The notes under the pieces: generated by a model
Database searches by the model: none
What the model was told of the DNA's origin: nothing
What the model saw: the letters and a program-made list of their open reading frames with translations, nothing else
Translations under genes and position numbers: made by a program
Source of the DNA: CAIKMD01 sp036501365
GTDB taxonomy: Bacteria; Pseudomonadota; Alphaproteobacteria; ATCC43930; CGMCC-115725
Reading direction: 5' to 3'
Assembly (NCBI GenBank): GCA_036501365.1
Contig: DASYAL010000049.1
Coordinates: forward strand, 62,001 to 126,000
DNA length: 64,000 nucleotides
Part shown: piece after piece, positions 49,284 through 57,870 of the stretch
How positions within the stretch are numbered: the stretch's first letter is position 1
Layout of the letters: each line of letters starts with the position of its first letter

Positions 49284-50294
49284 CTATTTGTTGGCGCGGT
49301 CGACGAATTCCTCGTCGAAGATCCGATCCATAGCGATTTTCTGGACGGCGCCGAGCCGGCCGGTGGCGAGGACTTGCTGGTAGGCGATGCCCTCTTCCTC
49401 GGGCGTCGTCCGGCCATCGGCGCTGAAGATGCCCTTATTGGCCGTCAGGACCTTGTCGAAAATGTCCCTGTCGCCGCCGTAGAACTCCGCCGGCAGCAGC
49501 TTGACGACGGCGTCATTCGGGGCCGTGTGCAGCCATTTCACCGCCCTCACCAGCGCCGCGACGTAGCGCTGGACGAGGTCGCGATGCGTCCTGGCGTAAT
49601 CGGCGGTGGTGGTGGCGCCGGCGAGCGCCGCCGGCCCACCATAGACGAAGGTCTGGCCGGCCCGTGTCCTGGTATCGACCACCGGGAGGATGAAGCCGTC
49701 GACCGTCAGCCGCATGATCACCGGATCGGCGAGGACAATGCCCTGGATCTTGCCGGTCTCCATCGCTGCGATCGCGGTCGCGCCCGAGCCGACGCCGACC
49801 GAGCTCACATCGGCGAGAGCGAGACCGCCTTTGGCGAGGATGATACGCAGCATGTTCTCGGCGGCGCCGCCGGGACCGGTCACGCCGATCGTCATGCCTT
49901 TGAGATCGGCCGGCCCTTTGTAGGCGCGCGCCTTGTCCGGCGGCAGGCCGAGCACGATGGCGGAGCGGTTCGCGCCAAGGAACACTGAAACGATGTCCAC
50001 GCCCTTGGGCTGCAAGAGGAAGGCATAGTCGATCGCGCCATAGACCATATCGGCGCTGCCGCCGACCAGCGCCTCGACCGCTTTCGGCCCGTTCTGCACG
50101 TCCTGAATATCGACGTCGAGCCCCTCGCTCTTGAAATCGCCGTGGTAATAGGCGATCGGCAGCGGCAGATAGGCGATGATCGTCTTGCCGCCGACCGCGA
50201 CCGTGATCTTGTTGCTGCCTAGCGCATCCGCGGAGACGCTGAACCCCGCGGCCATCGCCATAGCGATAAGCCCGAAAACCGCCCGATACGACAT
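49284..50294 (-). CDS. NMT1/TauA-like periplasmic substrate-binding protein
   Basis: A 336-residue secreted protein: signal peptide (RAVFGLIAMAMAAGFSVSAD), then IAYLPLPIAYYHGDFKSEGL, GGSADMVYGAIDYAFLLQP and LKGMTIGVTGPGGAAENMLR. This pattern is closer to TauA/NrtA-type binders than to the other copies here. It is the last gene of a four-gene minus-strand operon (binding protein, class II aldolase, LLM flavin enzyme, this protein). Ligand unknown. Confidence 0.83.
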   Translation of the reverse strand: MSYRAVFGLIAMAMAAGFSVSADALGSNKITVAVGGKTIIAYLPLPIAYYHGDFKSEGLDVDIQDVQNGPKAVEALVGGSADMVYGAIDYAFLLQPKGVDIVSVFLGANRSAIVLGLPPDKARAYKGPADLKGMTIGVTGPGGAAENMLRIILAKGGLALADVSSVGVGSGATAIAAMETGKIQGIVLADPVIMRLTVDGFILPVVDTRTRAGQTFVYGGPAALAGATTTADYARTHRDLVQRYVAALVRAVKWLHTAPNDAVVKLLPAEFYGGDRDIFDKVLTANKGIFSADGRTTPEEEGIAYQQVLATGRLGAVQKIAMDRIFDEEFVDRANK

Positions 50295-50313
50295 CCTTGT
50301 ATTGATCCCTTCG

Positions 50314-51354
50314 CTATGAGCCGCGCGGCTCAAGCGATGCCAGCCGCGGGGCGACTTCGTTCATGAAGCGCCGCATCGACAGCGCGCGCTGCTCGCTGCT
50401 GCCCCAATCCTTGCCGGTGACGAGCAGGAGCGTGCCGAACCCGCCGGTCTGCTCATAGAAATCCTTGATCTGGCGGTAAACCCGATCGGGCTCGCCGCAG
50501 ATCAGTAGCCCGCGATCGATCAGCAGCTCGATCGTCACATCCTCGACCGTCCCTCCCGGTGGGATATGCGCATCGAGCCGGCGGCCGCTGCGGATCGGCA
50601 CCAGGTCGGCATCGCGCAAATCGCGCTTCGCCTGCGCCAATGAATCCGCGACATAGACATAGCGCGCCACGCGGATGCGATCGCGCCGCGGCGGATCGGC
50701 CGCGTTCTGCGTCTTGAGATAGGTCTTCATCATCCCGGCGATCTGCTCGGCGGGATTGGTCCAGGACATCAGCGGGAAGAACCCCTTCTCCGCCGCGATT
50801 TCCAGCGTCGTATCGGTGCGCGCGCAAGCGATGCCGACCTCGGGTCGCGGCTGCGTCAGCGGCTGCGGGATGATCTTCCAGCCCTTGCCCTGCCAGACCT
50901 GGCCGTTCCAGTCGAACGGCTCGGGCGAGGTCCAGGCCGTGAGGATGATGTCGATCGCCTCGCGCATCATCTCGCGCTGCGGCGCCGGCAGCTTGCCGCG
51001 CAAGCCGCCGCCATCGCCGATGCCGAGGCCAAAGCCCGCCATGTAGCGCCCTTCGGTGAGATGATCGCAGACCGCCGCGTCGGTCGCGACTTGCAGCGGA
51101 TGGAAATAAGGCAGGGCGCGGATGCCGGGCCCCATCTTGATCCGCTTGGTCAGCGCCGCGGCCTTGCAGATGAACGGATCGGCCGAGGGCAGCTGATCGG
51201 GGGCATGAAAGCTGACGAAAACGCCGTGCTCGCTGATCCACGCCTCGTCGATGCCGAGCGCGTCGGCAAGGATCACCTCTTGCAGGTCCTCCTCGTAGCT
51301 GACCTTTGCCACGGTGTTGCGCCGCTGCCCGTTGGAAAAAAGCCCGAACTTCAT
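50314..51354 (-). CDS. LLM-class flavin-dependent oxidoreductase
   Basis: A 346-residue luciferase-like monooxygenase. Features: MKFGLFSNGQ, AWISEHGVFVSFHAPDQLPS, the MGPGIRALPYFHPLQVATD strand and GRYMAGFGLGIGDGGGL. It would use reduced FMN and oxygen to oxidise an unknown substrate, possibly desulfonating or ring-modifying. It lies 23 bases after the aldolase gene and 19 bases before the last SBP of the operon, so it is likely a catabolic enzyme for the imported compound. Confidence 0.87.
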   Translation of the reverse strand: MKFGLFSNGQRRNTVAKVSYEEDLQEVILADALGIDEAWISEHGVFVSFHAPDQLPSADPFICKAAALTKRIKMGPGIRALPYFHPLQVATDAAVCDHLTEGRYMAGFGLGIGDGGGLRGKLPAPQREMMREAIDIILTAWTSPEPFDWNGQVWQGKGWKIIPQPLTQPRPEVGIACARTDTTLEIAAEKGFFPLMSWTNPAEQIAGMMKTYLKTQNAADPPRRDRIRVARYVYVADSLAQAKRDLRDADLVPIRSGRRLDAHIPPGGTVEDVTIELLIDRGLLICGEPDRVYRQIKDFYEQTGGFGTLLLVTGKDWGSSEQRALSMRRFMNEVAPRLASLEPRGS

Positions 51355-51377
51355 GCCTTCCCTCCTTGCCGTCGCGC

Positions 51378-52103
51378 TCAGGGAAAGAGCGCGCCGATGC
51401 CCGACGCCGGCTGGCGGTCCCAGCGCGCCTCCAGCGTTGTGTAATAGGCCCAGGTCCGCGGCGCGACCATCTCCATTTTGATCTCCTCCGCGAGGACCGC
51501 GACCTCCGCGGCATTAAGTGTGCTTATCTCGCCGAGCGTCGCCGCCTGGAGGGTCTTGAGCGCATCGTTCTCGAGCGCCAGCACGGTGTGCAGCAACTCG
51601 GGGATGTTGCGCGCGACGGCGGTAATGCCGTGGCCGCGCTGGAAGGCGGCGCGGCGGTCGCCGATCGCTGCGCGCAGCTTCTCGCCGCGCTCCACCGTGG
51701 TGACGAGATGCGTTTCGGGATAAAGCGAGACGCCCTTGCTGAAGATGCCGCTATGCATGGTGATCGGCCGGTAGTCGCGCTTGGCGATCGAGAACAGCGT
51801 CGCATAAGGCGGGTGGAGATGCGCGATCGCGAGCGCGTCGCCGCGCGCGGCATGGAGCGCGGTATGGATCGGCCACTCGAGCGGCGGCCGCTTGCCGTCG
51901 CGCGCCTTGCCGTCGAGGCCGGCCGCGACCATGTCGTCGGCGCGGAGATTGGCCTTGTCCGATCCCGCGCCGGGCGTGATCAGCATGCGCTTCGCGCCGG
52001 GATCGAAGACGCTGACATGGCCGTGCAGACCAAGCAGCCCCTGCATCGCGAAGATCCGCGCACAAGTCGCGAGCTCGTCCCTCGCTTCGTTTTCCGATGC
52101 CAT
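51378..52103 (-). CDS. Class II aldolase/adducin-family protein
   Basis: A 241-residue zinc-dependent aldolase-type protein: LATCARIFAMQGLLGLHGHV, MLITPGAGSDKANLRADDMV, then AIAHLHPPYATLFSIAKRD with the metal-binding His pair and RGHGITAVARNI with the third His. Members cleave sugar phosphates or hydroxy acids. The ATG at 52103 has AGAGGTGA just upstream. It is the second gene of the SBP operon. Confidence 0.87.
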   Translation of the reverse strand: MASENEARDELATCARIFAMQGLLGLHGHVSVFDPGAKRMLITPGAGSDKANLRADDMVAAGLDGKARDGKRPPLEWPIHTALHAARGDALAIAHLHPPYATLFSIAKRDYRPITMHSGIFSKGVSLYPETHLVTTVERGEKLRAAIGDRRAAFQRGHGITAVARNIPELLHTVLALENDALKTLQAATLGEISTLNAAEVAVLAEEIKMEMVAPRTWAYYTTLEARWDRQPASGIGALFP

Positions 52104-52127
52104 CGTCACCTCTTCCGCAACCACGCC

Positions 52128-53129
52128 TCAATGCAGCGGCACGCCGTAGCGCTTGTCGACCAGTTTATCGACGGTGATGTCGCCTTTCACCATGCCCTGC
52201 GAGCGATACCAATCGATCTGCCGCGCCATGTCCTTGACGTCGAGGCCGAGCTGCGGATCGACGTAGGGGATCTGCGTGTCGAGCTCCGCCGCCGGAACGC
52301 CGAGATGCTTCGCCATGATCGCCAGCACCGCCGGCGCCGTCGGCCCATCGGCGCGCTTTTCCAGCGCATTGGTGAAAGCATCGTGGTAATCGCGCGCGCC
52401 TTTGGTCAATGCGGCGAGGAAGTGCCGAAGCATGTCCTGGCGTTCCTCGTCTGTCTTGGTCGCAACGAAGACCGAGCCGAGCTGCCATGGCGTCTCGTCG
52501 CCGACCCAGCCGAGCAGCTTCGCGCCGCCCTGCTCGACCTGGGCTTCCATCGTGCCCGCGACCATGGCGGCATCGGCTTGGCCGCCGGTCACGGCCGCGG
52601 CGCTGTTGCTGTTGTTCTGCAGCGGCAGGATGCGCACGCTGGCAAGGGGAATGCCGTATTTCATCGCCAGGAGCGCAACGGCGTAATGCGTCGTCGAGCC
52701 GATGGTCGTGATCGCCATCGAGTGGCCGCCGATATCCTTGAGCGAGGTGAGCCCCGCGTCATAGGCGCGTTTCGAGACGAAATAGCCGAGGGTGTGGAAG
52801 CCCGCGACTTCGCGGTGCAGGCCGGCGATGACGCGAATCTGCCCGCCGCTCGCAAGATTGTAGAGGCCGGCGGTCAGGCCGGTGACGCCGATATCGATAT
52901 CGCCCGAAGCAACGGCGACGGCGACCGCCTGCCCGGCGCCGAAATTGACGAGCTGGACCGCAAGATTCTCGGCAACGAAATAGCCGCGATCCTCGGCGAT
53001 GTAGAGCGGGCCCGACGCGCCGACCTTGAGGATGCCGACTTTCAGCGGCACGGCCTGTGCGGTGGCACCGATCGGCGCCGCGAGGAACGACGCGAGCAGT
53101 GCGAGTGCCGGTACAATTTTTCGTATCAT
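52128..53129 (-). CDS. NMT1/SsuA-like periplasmic substrate-binding protein
   Basis: A 333-residue secreted protein: signal peptide (KIVPALALLASFLAAPIGAT, cut after AQA), then KVGASGPLYIAEDRGYFVAE and SGDIDIGVTGLTAGLYNLAS. The C-terminal YVDPQLGLDVKDMARQIDWY matches that of the protein at 46802-47800. First gene of the minus-strand operon and divergent from the Gfo/Idh gene, with a 103-base shared promoter region. Ligand unknown. Confidence 0.83.
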   Translation of the reverse strand: MIRKIVPALALLASFLAAPIGATAQAVPLKVGILKVGASGPLYIAEDRGYFVAENLAVQLVNFGAGQAVAVAVASGDIDIGVTGLTAGLYNLASGGQIRVIAGLHREVAGFHTLGYFVSKRAYDAGLTSLKDIGGHSMAITTIGSTTHYAVALLAMKYGIPLASVRILPLQNNSNSAAAVTGGQADAAMVAGTMEAQVEQGGAKLLGWVGDETPWQLGSVFVATKTDEERQDMLRHFLAALTKGARDYHDAFTNALEKRADGPTAPAVLAIMAKHLGVPAAELDTQIPYVDPQLGLDVKDMARQIDWYRSQGMVKGDITVDKLVDKRYGVPLH

Positions 53130-53232
53130 CGTCTCTCCCTCACCCGAGCCTCGCATGGGCGCGCCGCGCGCTCAATGGTTTTGCGGGAGCCGTGCCGCTA
53201 ATCTGGCAACGAGCTTGCGAGGAGAGAATCCC

Positions 53233-54285
53233 TTGACCATCCGTTGGGCCTTGCTCGGGCCGGGGCGCCATGCCGCGCGCAGCGTCGTGCCGCAGATGAA
53301 ACAGGCGACCGACACCGCGCTCGTCGCCGTGATGAGCCGCGACAAGGCGCGCGGCGAGGCCTTCGCCCGCGCGCACGGCATCGCGAAGATTTATACGTCG
53401 CTCGACGAGGTGCTGCGCGACCGCGAGATCGATGCGGTCTACGACGCCAGCCCCGACGGCCTCCACGCGCCGCATGCGATGGCGTCCGCCGCGGCCGGCA
53501 AGCCCATCCTGGTCGAGAAGCCGCTGGCGATTTCGACGCGCGACGCCGTCGCCGCGATCGAAGCCTGCCGGCGCGGCGGGGTGACGCTCGGCGTGGTCTT
53601 CAACCAGCGCCACGAAGCCATCCATCAAGAGGCGCGTCGCCTCGTGCTCGGCGGGCGGATCGGCGAGGTGAAGCTCGCTCATGTCCAAATCGCGCTGCGC
53701 ACGGCGACACCGCGCACCGGCGCCGCGGCGGCAACGACCTGGCGCACCGATCCGGCGCTGCGCGCCGGCGGCATCACCATCAGCATCGGCGACCACGCTT
53801 ACGACACGCTTTCCTTTCTCACCGGCCAGGAGATCGTCGCGGTTTCGGCCTTGACCGACGCGACCCAGGACAACCCGCCCGATGAGCGCGTCACGGCGAT
53901 GCTGCTAAAGCTCTCCGGCGGCGCGATCGGTTATGCCGCCGCCAGCTTCGTCACGCCCTTCGCGCGCCGGCCGTTCGAGCTCCACGGCACCAAAGGCACG
54001 CTGGTGGTCGAGAACTCCTATACCTACCTGACCGGCGCCGGCGACGATCCGACGCCAGTGCTGACGCTGGTCGATGAGTCCGGAACCACGGTGCAGCGCT
54101 TCGCGCCGACCGATTGCTTCCGGCTCGAGATCGAGCGCTTCAATCGCGCGATCGCCGGCAAGGATACGCCGACGACGCCGGCCGCAGAGGGATTGCGCGC
54201 CGTGGCGATCGGCGAGGCGCTTTACGCCGCGATCAAGACCGGACGGATGACACGGGTCGCTGATCACCTGCCGCGCCCGGGTTGA
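53233..54285 (+). CDS. Gfo/Idh/MocA-family oxidoreductase
   Basis: A 350-residue NAD(P)-dependent dehydrogenase: Rossmann start IRWALLGPGRHAARSVVPQM, the YDASPDGLHAPHAM and ILVEKPLAISTRDAVAAIEA steps (the EKP motif) and the C-terminal fold with GGITISIGDHAYDTLSFLTG, where Asp-His is catalytic. It is encoded from TTG at 53233 with GAGGAGAG upstream. It overlaps the next gene by four bases (TTGA). Confidence 0.88.
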   Translation: MTIRWALLGPGRHAARSVVPQMKQATDTALVAVMSRDKARGEAFARAHGIAKIYTSLDEVLRDREIDAVYDASPDGLHAPHAMASAAAGKPILVEKPLAISTRDAVAAIEACRRGGVTLGVVFNQRHEAIHQEARRLVLGGRIGEVKLAHVQIALRTATPRTGAAAATTWRTDPALRAGGITISIGDHAYDTLSFLTGQEIVAVSALTDATQDNPPDERVTAMLLKLSGGAIGYAAASFVTPFARRPFELHGTKGTLVVENSYTYLTGAGDDPTPVLTLVDESGTTVQRFAPTDCFRLEIERFNRAIAGKDTPTTPAAEGLRAVAIGEALYAAIKTGRMTRVADHLPRPG

Positions 54286-55691
54286 CGACCTTGCGCTACG
54301 ACCTCGTCACCATCGGCGGCGGCCTGTCGGGCCTCGTCACCGCCTGCCGCGCGGCGCAGCTCGGCAAGCACGCCGCCGTGATCGAGCAAGGAACCGAGGA
54401 GCGCTATCCCTGCTCCTCGCGCTGGTCGACCGGCGTGATCAACGTGATGGGCCTCGCGATCCTCGCCGATCCCGAGCGTCTCTACGCAGCGATCATCGAC
54501 GGCAGCGGCCATACCGCGCGGCCCGATCTCGCGCGCGCCATCGCCGCCAACGGCAAGCGCGCGATCGAATGGCTCGGCGCGCAAGGCGCGCGCTTCATCC
54601 AGCGCGGCTTGCAGAAGGATCAACCGGGCCAGCAAGTGCTCGCGCCGCCGCGGCGCTTGCAGGCCGGGCTCGATTGGGAGGGCCGCGGCGCCGATGTGTT
54701 GATGCGCGCGCTGGAGAAGCAATTGCTCGATCGCGGCGGCGCTGTGCTGCGCGGCACCAAGGCCGAGGCGCTGATCGTCGAAGGCGGCGTTTGCGCCGGC
54801 GTCGCCGTGACCTGCAACGGCGAGCGCCTTCGCATCGATGCGAAGGCCGTCGTTGTCGCCGATGGCGGTTTCCCCGCCAATCGCGAGATGATCGCGCGCT
54901 TCATCACGCCGCGCGCCGATCGCGTGCTGTGCCGCGCCGGAGCGGGCGCGCAAGGCGACGGCATCCGCATGGCCGAGGCGGCGGGTGCCGCCATCGGCGG
55001 CTTCGGCAAGTTCTACGGCCATATCCACCATAAGAACGCGATGAGCAACGCGCAGCTTTGGCCTTATCCGCATCTCGACGCCGCCGCCGAGGCGGCGATC
55101 ATCGTCGGTCCCGACGGCCGGCGCTTCGCCGATGAAGGGCTCGGCGGTGTCGTCATGGCGAATGCGATCGCGCAGCTCGCCGATCCGCTCTCGTCGCATC
55201 TCATCCTGGACGAGGCGCTCTGGCAGGCCGAGCCGAAGCTCACCAACACCGTCGCCGCCAATCCGGCGATGATTACCGCCGGCGGGCCGATTGTGAGCGC
55301 GCCCGATCTTGCCGGGCTTGCCGCGCGTATCGCGGTTCCGGCCGACGCGCTCGCCGCGACCGTCGCCGCGCATAACGAGGCTGTCGCGCGCAACAACTTT
55401 GCTGCGCTCGCCATGCCGCGCAGCCGCGGCAAGCACGCGCCGATGCCGATCCTTCAGGCGCCGTTCCACGCCGTGCCGCTTTGCGCCGGCATCACCGGCA
55501 CGATGGGCGGCGTGGTGATCGATGCGCATGCGCAAGCGCAGACGCTGAGCGGCACGCCCTTCCCCGGACTTTACGTCGCCGGCACGCCGGTCGCCGGTCT
55601 CGAAGGCGGGCCGCGCGCCGGCTATGTCGGCGGCCTCTCAAAGGCCTTCATCCTCGGCCTGCTCGCGGCCGAGCACAGCGCTGAGCGCTAA
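54282..55691 (+). CDS. FAD-binding oxidoreductase, fumarate reductase flavoprotein-like
   Basis: A 469-residue flavoprotein: dinucleotide motif LVTIGGGLSGLVTACRAAQL, AIEWLGAQGARFIQRGL, then VVADGGFPANREMIARFITP and the closing LYVAGTPVAGLEGGPRAGYV with GGLSKAFILG. This is the fumarate reductase/succinate dehydrogenase flavoprotein or tricarballylate dehydrogenase (TcuA)-like group; covalent flavin is not evident. TTG start overlaps the Gfo/Idh stop. Possible role in oxidation of an imported organic acid. Confidence 0.82.
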   Translation: MTTLRYDLVTIGGGLSGLVTACRAAQLGKHAAVIEQGTEERYPCSSRWSTGVINVMGLAILADPERLYAAIIDGSGHTARPDLARAIAANGKRAIEWLGAQGARFIQRGLQKDQPGQQVLAPPRRLQAGLDWEGRGADVLMRALEKQLLDRGGAVLRGTKAEALIVEGGVCAGVAVTCNGERLRIDAKAVVVADGGFPANREMIARFITPRADRVLCRAGAGAQGDGIRMAEAAGAAIGGFGKFYGHIHHKNAMSNAQLWPYPHLDAAAEAAIIVGPDGRRFADEGLGGVVMANAIAQLADPLSSHLILDEALWQAEPKLTNTVAANPAMITAGGPIVSAPDLAGLAARIAVPADALAATVAAHNEAVARNNFAALAMPRSRGKHAPMPILQAPFHAVPLCAGITGTMGGVVIDAHAQAQTLSGTPFPGLYVAGTPVAGLEGGPRAGYVGGLSKAFILGLLAAEHSAER

Positions 55692-55794
55692 GGCAGAGAG
55701 AGTAAGCTGCCACAGCTACCACCAGTTCCCATTCTGTTGCTTGTTTGCACGGATCTGCCTGCCCAATAGGGATGGCAGAGATAGATTCGCCCCG

Positions 55795-55833
55795 TTGACG
55801 GGAGCCCGGTAAAATGAGAGGGCTGGCCGTCAA
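55795..55833 (+). promoter_or_regulatory. Two-part stem-loop just upstream of the GHKL gene
   Basis: TTGACGG (55795-55801) pairs with CCGTCAA (55827-55833), and inside it AGCCC pairs with GGGCT, leaving a 12-base loop. It ends 15 bases before the ATG. It may be a translational control element, an end of a mobile piece, or a terminator of the upstream operon. Confidence 0.45.
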
Positions 55834-55848
55834 AAGGGGGCGCCGACC

Positions 55849-57828
55849 ATGCCTGACTTAAAAAGCGACATCATAGGGCGCATACGCCGGCTTGCTCTCA
55901 GACCGACGGAGCGTAATGCGCTCACCCCAGTCTTTGAGGCAGTGCACAACAGTGTCCGTGCGATCACCGAACGCTTCGGGGACGATGCCGTAAAAAAGGG
56001 CCGCGTAGATATCACAATTATACGCGATGAAGTCGCCGATACCCATCCGGTAACTGGCTTTGATGTAGAGGACAACGGAATCGGTTTCACCGAAGAGAAT
56101 TACCAATCATTTTTGACGCCCGATTCCCGGCTGAAAGAAAAAAAAGGCGGAAAAGGCGTAGGGCGGCTCGCGTGGTTGAAGGTGTTCGACCACGTCAATG
56201 TCGAGAGTACCTTCGTGGACGCTAGCACGGCTCAACAACGGCGCTTCCGCTTCAGACTGGCGGAACACAACCAAGTTGATGAAGAAATTTTGAGGGCAGC
56301 GCCTGACGGGGCGGACATAAAAACCAGAATCTCATTCCGAGGCTTTGATAGCGCGTTCGCTAGCCGGTGCCCAGTAAAGCCCGAAACCCTCGCCTTACGC
56401 GTGCTCTCACATTTTGTCCCGCTATTCGTCGGTGGCAACGCGCCGAAGGTGATAATTCATGATGATGAAGCACGAGATATCGAGGCGCTATTTACCGATA
56501 GTATCGTGGACCAAAGAACGCGCACTTTGCCGCTGGAATCAGGGGAAGACCCGCCGCAAATTCAAATTTGGTCATTGAAATGCCAAAAGTCAGTTCGCTT
56601 CGACGGCGGCGGATGCAATTTCGGATTTATAACGGGCGACAAACGATCCGTCATTGACTATTCCATTGATGACCAAATTGGGCTTCATTTATTGGATGGC
56701 CAATACATCTATTTGGGATGCGCTTCCGGCGAATATCTTGATTTGCACATAAACTCCGAACGAACAGGATTTACGCTCGAGGGTAGCGAAATCGATTCGG
56801 TCAAGCGCCTGATAGCGCGAGAAGCGCGGGAGTTCTTAAAGCCTTATGTCGATATCGCGGTAGCTGAAAAAGTCCGAGTCGCAAAAGAAGTCATCATCGA
56901 GAATCCCCAGTTTCTTTATATCGAGCAAGACCTGAAAACATTTGCCGAGCAAATTCAGCCGAACCTTAGACAGAAAGAAGATATATTCTTAGAATTATCG
57001 CGAAATAGATTTCGTCGACAACGAACATTCGCAAGCGTCGAAAGGACAATCGTCAGCGCTGCCGTAATCGACGATGCAGTGAACAAAAAAATCGAAGAAT
57101 ACACCCAATATGTAACCCTTGAGAAAAAAGGCGCGCTTGCGGAGTACGTTATCCGAAGGAAGGCCGTGATCGACCTTTTTGAAAAATTCCTCGAATACAA
57201 GAACCCCTCCGATGAATCATACCAAAAGGAAGAAGCCATTCACAAACTCATCTGCCCGATGCGCGTGGATTCAAGCGTGCTGGAGATCAAAGACCATAAT
57301 CTGTGGTTGCTCGATGATCGGTTGGCGTTCTTCCATTATTTTGCATCTGATAAGCCTGCCAATTCATACGCTGGTGTGTCCGACATCGACCGACCCGATC
57401 TCGCATTCTTTTACGACAGTTGCGTCGCCTGGCGCGAACGCGAGAACACTGACACGGTAGTGTTGGTCGAGTTCAAAAAGCCTATGCGCGACGATTACAC
57501 GAGCGGTCGCGATCCGGTGCAACAAATCCTGCATTATGTAAAGTTGTTACGAACTGAATCATCTGTCCATGACGTCAGAGGCCGCGCAATTCGTGGCATT
57601 AACGCTGGGACGGCATTCCATTGCTATGTAGTGGGTGACATAACAACAACTTTTGAGGCAAGCATAATCGGCCGATTTACAAAGACGCCGGACGGCCAAG
57701 GATATTTCGGTTATTCGCCGGACCCGCCGGCCTTTATTGAAATCGTGCCCTACGGAAAGATTCTGAGCAATGCAAAGATTAGACACGCACTATTTTTCCA
57801 GACGCTTGGCATCACAAGTGAGGGTTAG
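55849..57828 (+). CDS. GHKL ATPase / PD-(D/E)xK-type nuclease fusion, putative defence protein
   Basis: A 659-residue protein with no recognised name. Residues 20-120 are a GHKL (Hsp90/MutL/MORC-like) ATPase: N box Glu30/Asn34 (FEAVHNSV), G1 DNGIGF (Asp75), G2 GGKGVGR (100-106). The middle holds strand-rich and helical regions without known motifs. The C-terminal part has the PD-(D/E)xK nuclease pattern: Asp517 (DRPDLAFFYD), Glu541-Phe-Lys543 (VVLVEFKKPM) and Gln559-x3-Tyr563 (QILHYVKLL), as in RecB-like nucleases. GHKL ATPases with nuclease ends are known near restriction systems. The gene is clearly poorer in GC and less biased in codons than its neighbours, suggesting transfer. GGGGG precedes the ATG. 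Confidence 0.75.
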   Translation: MPDLKSDIIGRIRRLALRPTERNALTPVFEAVHNSVRAITERFGDDAVKKGRVDITIIRDEVADTHPVTGFDVEDNGIGFTEENYQSFLTPDSRLKEKKGGKGVGRLAWLKVFDHVNVESTFVDASTAQQRRFRFRLAEHNQVDEEILRAAPDGADIKTRISFRGFDSAFASRCPVKPETLALRVLSHFVPLFVGGNAPKVIIHDDEARDIEALFTDSIVDQRTRTLPLESGEDPPQIQIWSLKCQKSVRFDGGGCNFGFITGDKRSVIDYSIDDQIGLHLLDGQYIYLGCASGEYLDLHINSERTGFTLEGSEIDSVKRLIAREAREFLKPYVDIAVAEKVRVAKEVIIENPQFLYIEQDLKTFAEQIQPNLRQKEDIFLELSRNRFRRQRTFASVERTIVSAAVIDDAVNKKIEEYTQYVTLEKKGALAEYVIRRKAVIDLFEKFLEYKNPSDESYQKEEAIHKLICPMRVDSSVLEIKDHNLWLLDDRLAFFHYFASDKPANSYAGVSDIDRPDLAFFYDSCVAWRERENTDTVVLVEFKKPMRDDYTSGRDPVQQILHYVKLLRTESSVHDVRGRAIRGINAGTAFHCYVVGDITTTFEASIIGRFTKTPDGQGYFGYSPDPPAFIEIVPYGKILSNAKIRHALFFQTLGITSEG

Positions 57829-57870
57829 ACTCCGCTCTTGGCCGGCTGGGCCCTTTCATTCCTCACCGCA

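Noticed and set aside
55624..55833. Short frames on both strands between the FAD oxidoreductase and the GHKL gene
   Set aside because: About 60 codons each, without ribosome binding sites or conserved character; the plus-strand one is mostly the out-of-frame end of the FAD gene.
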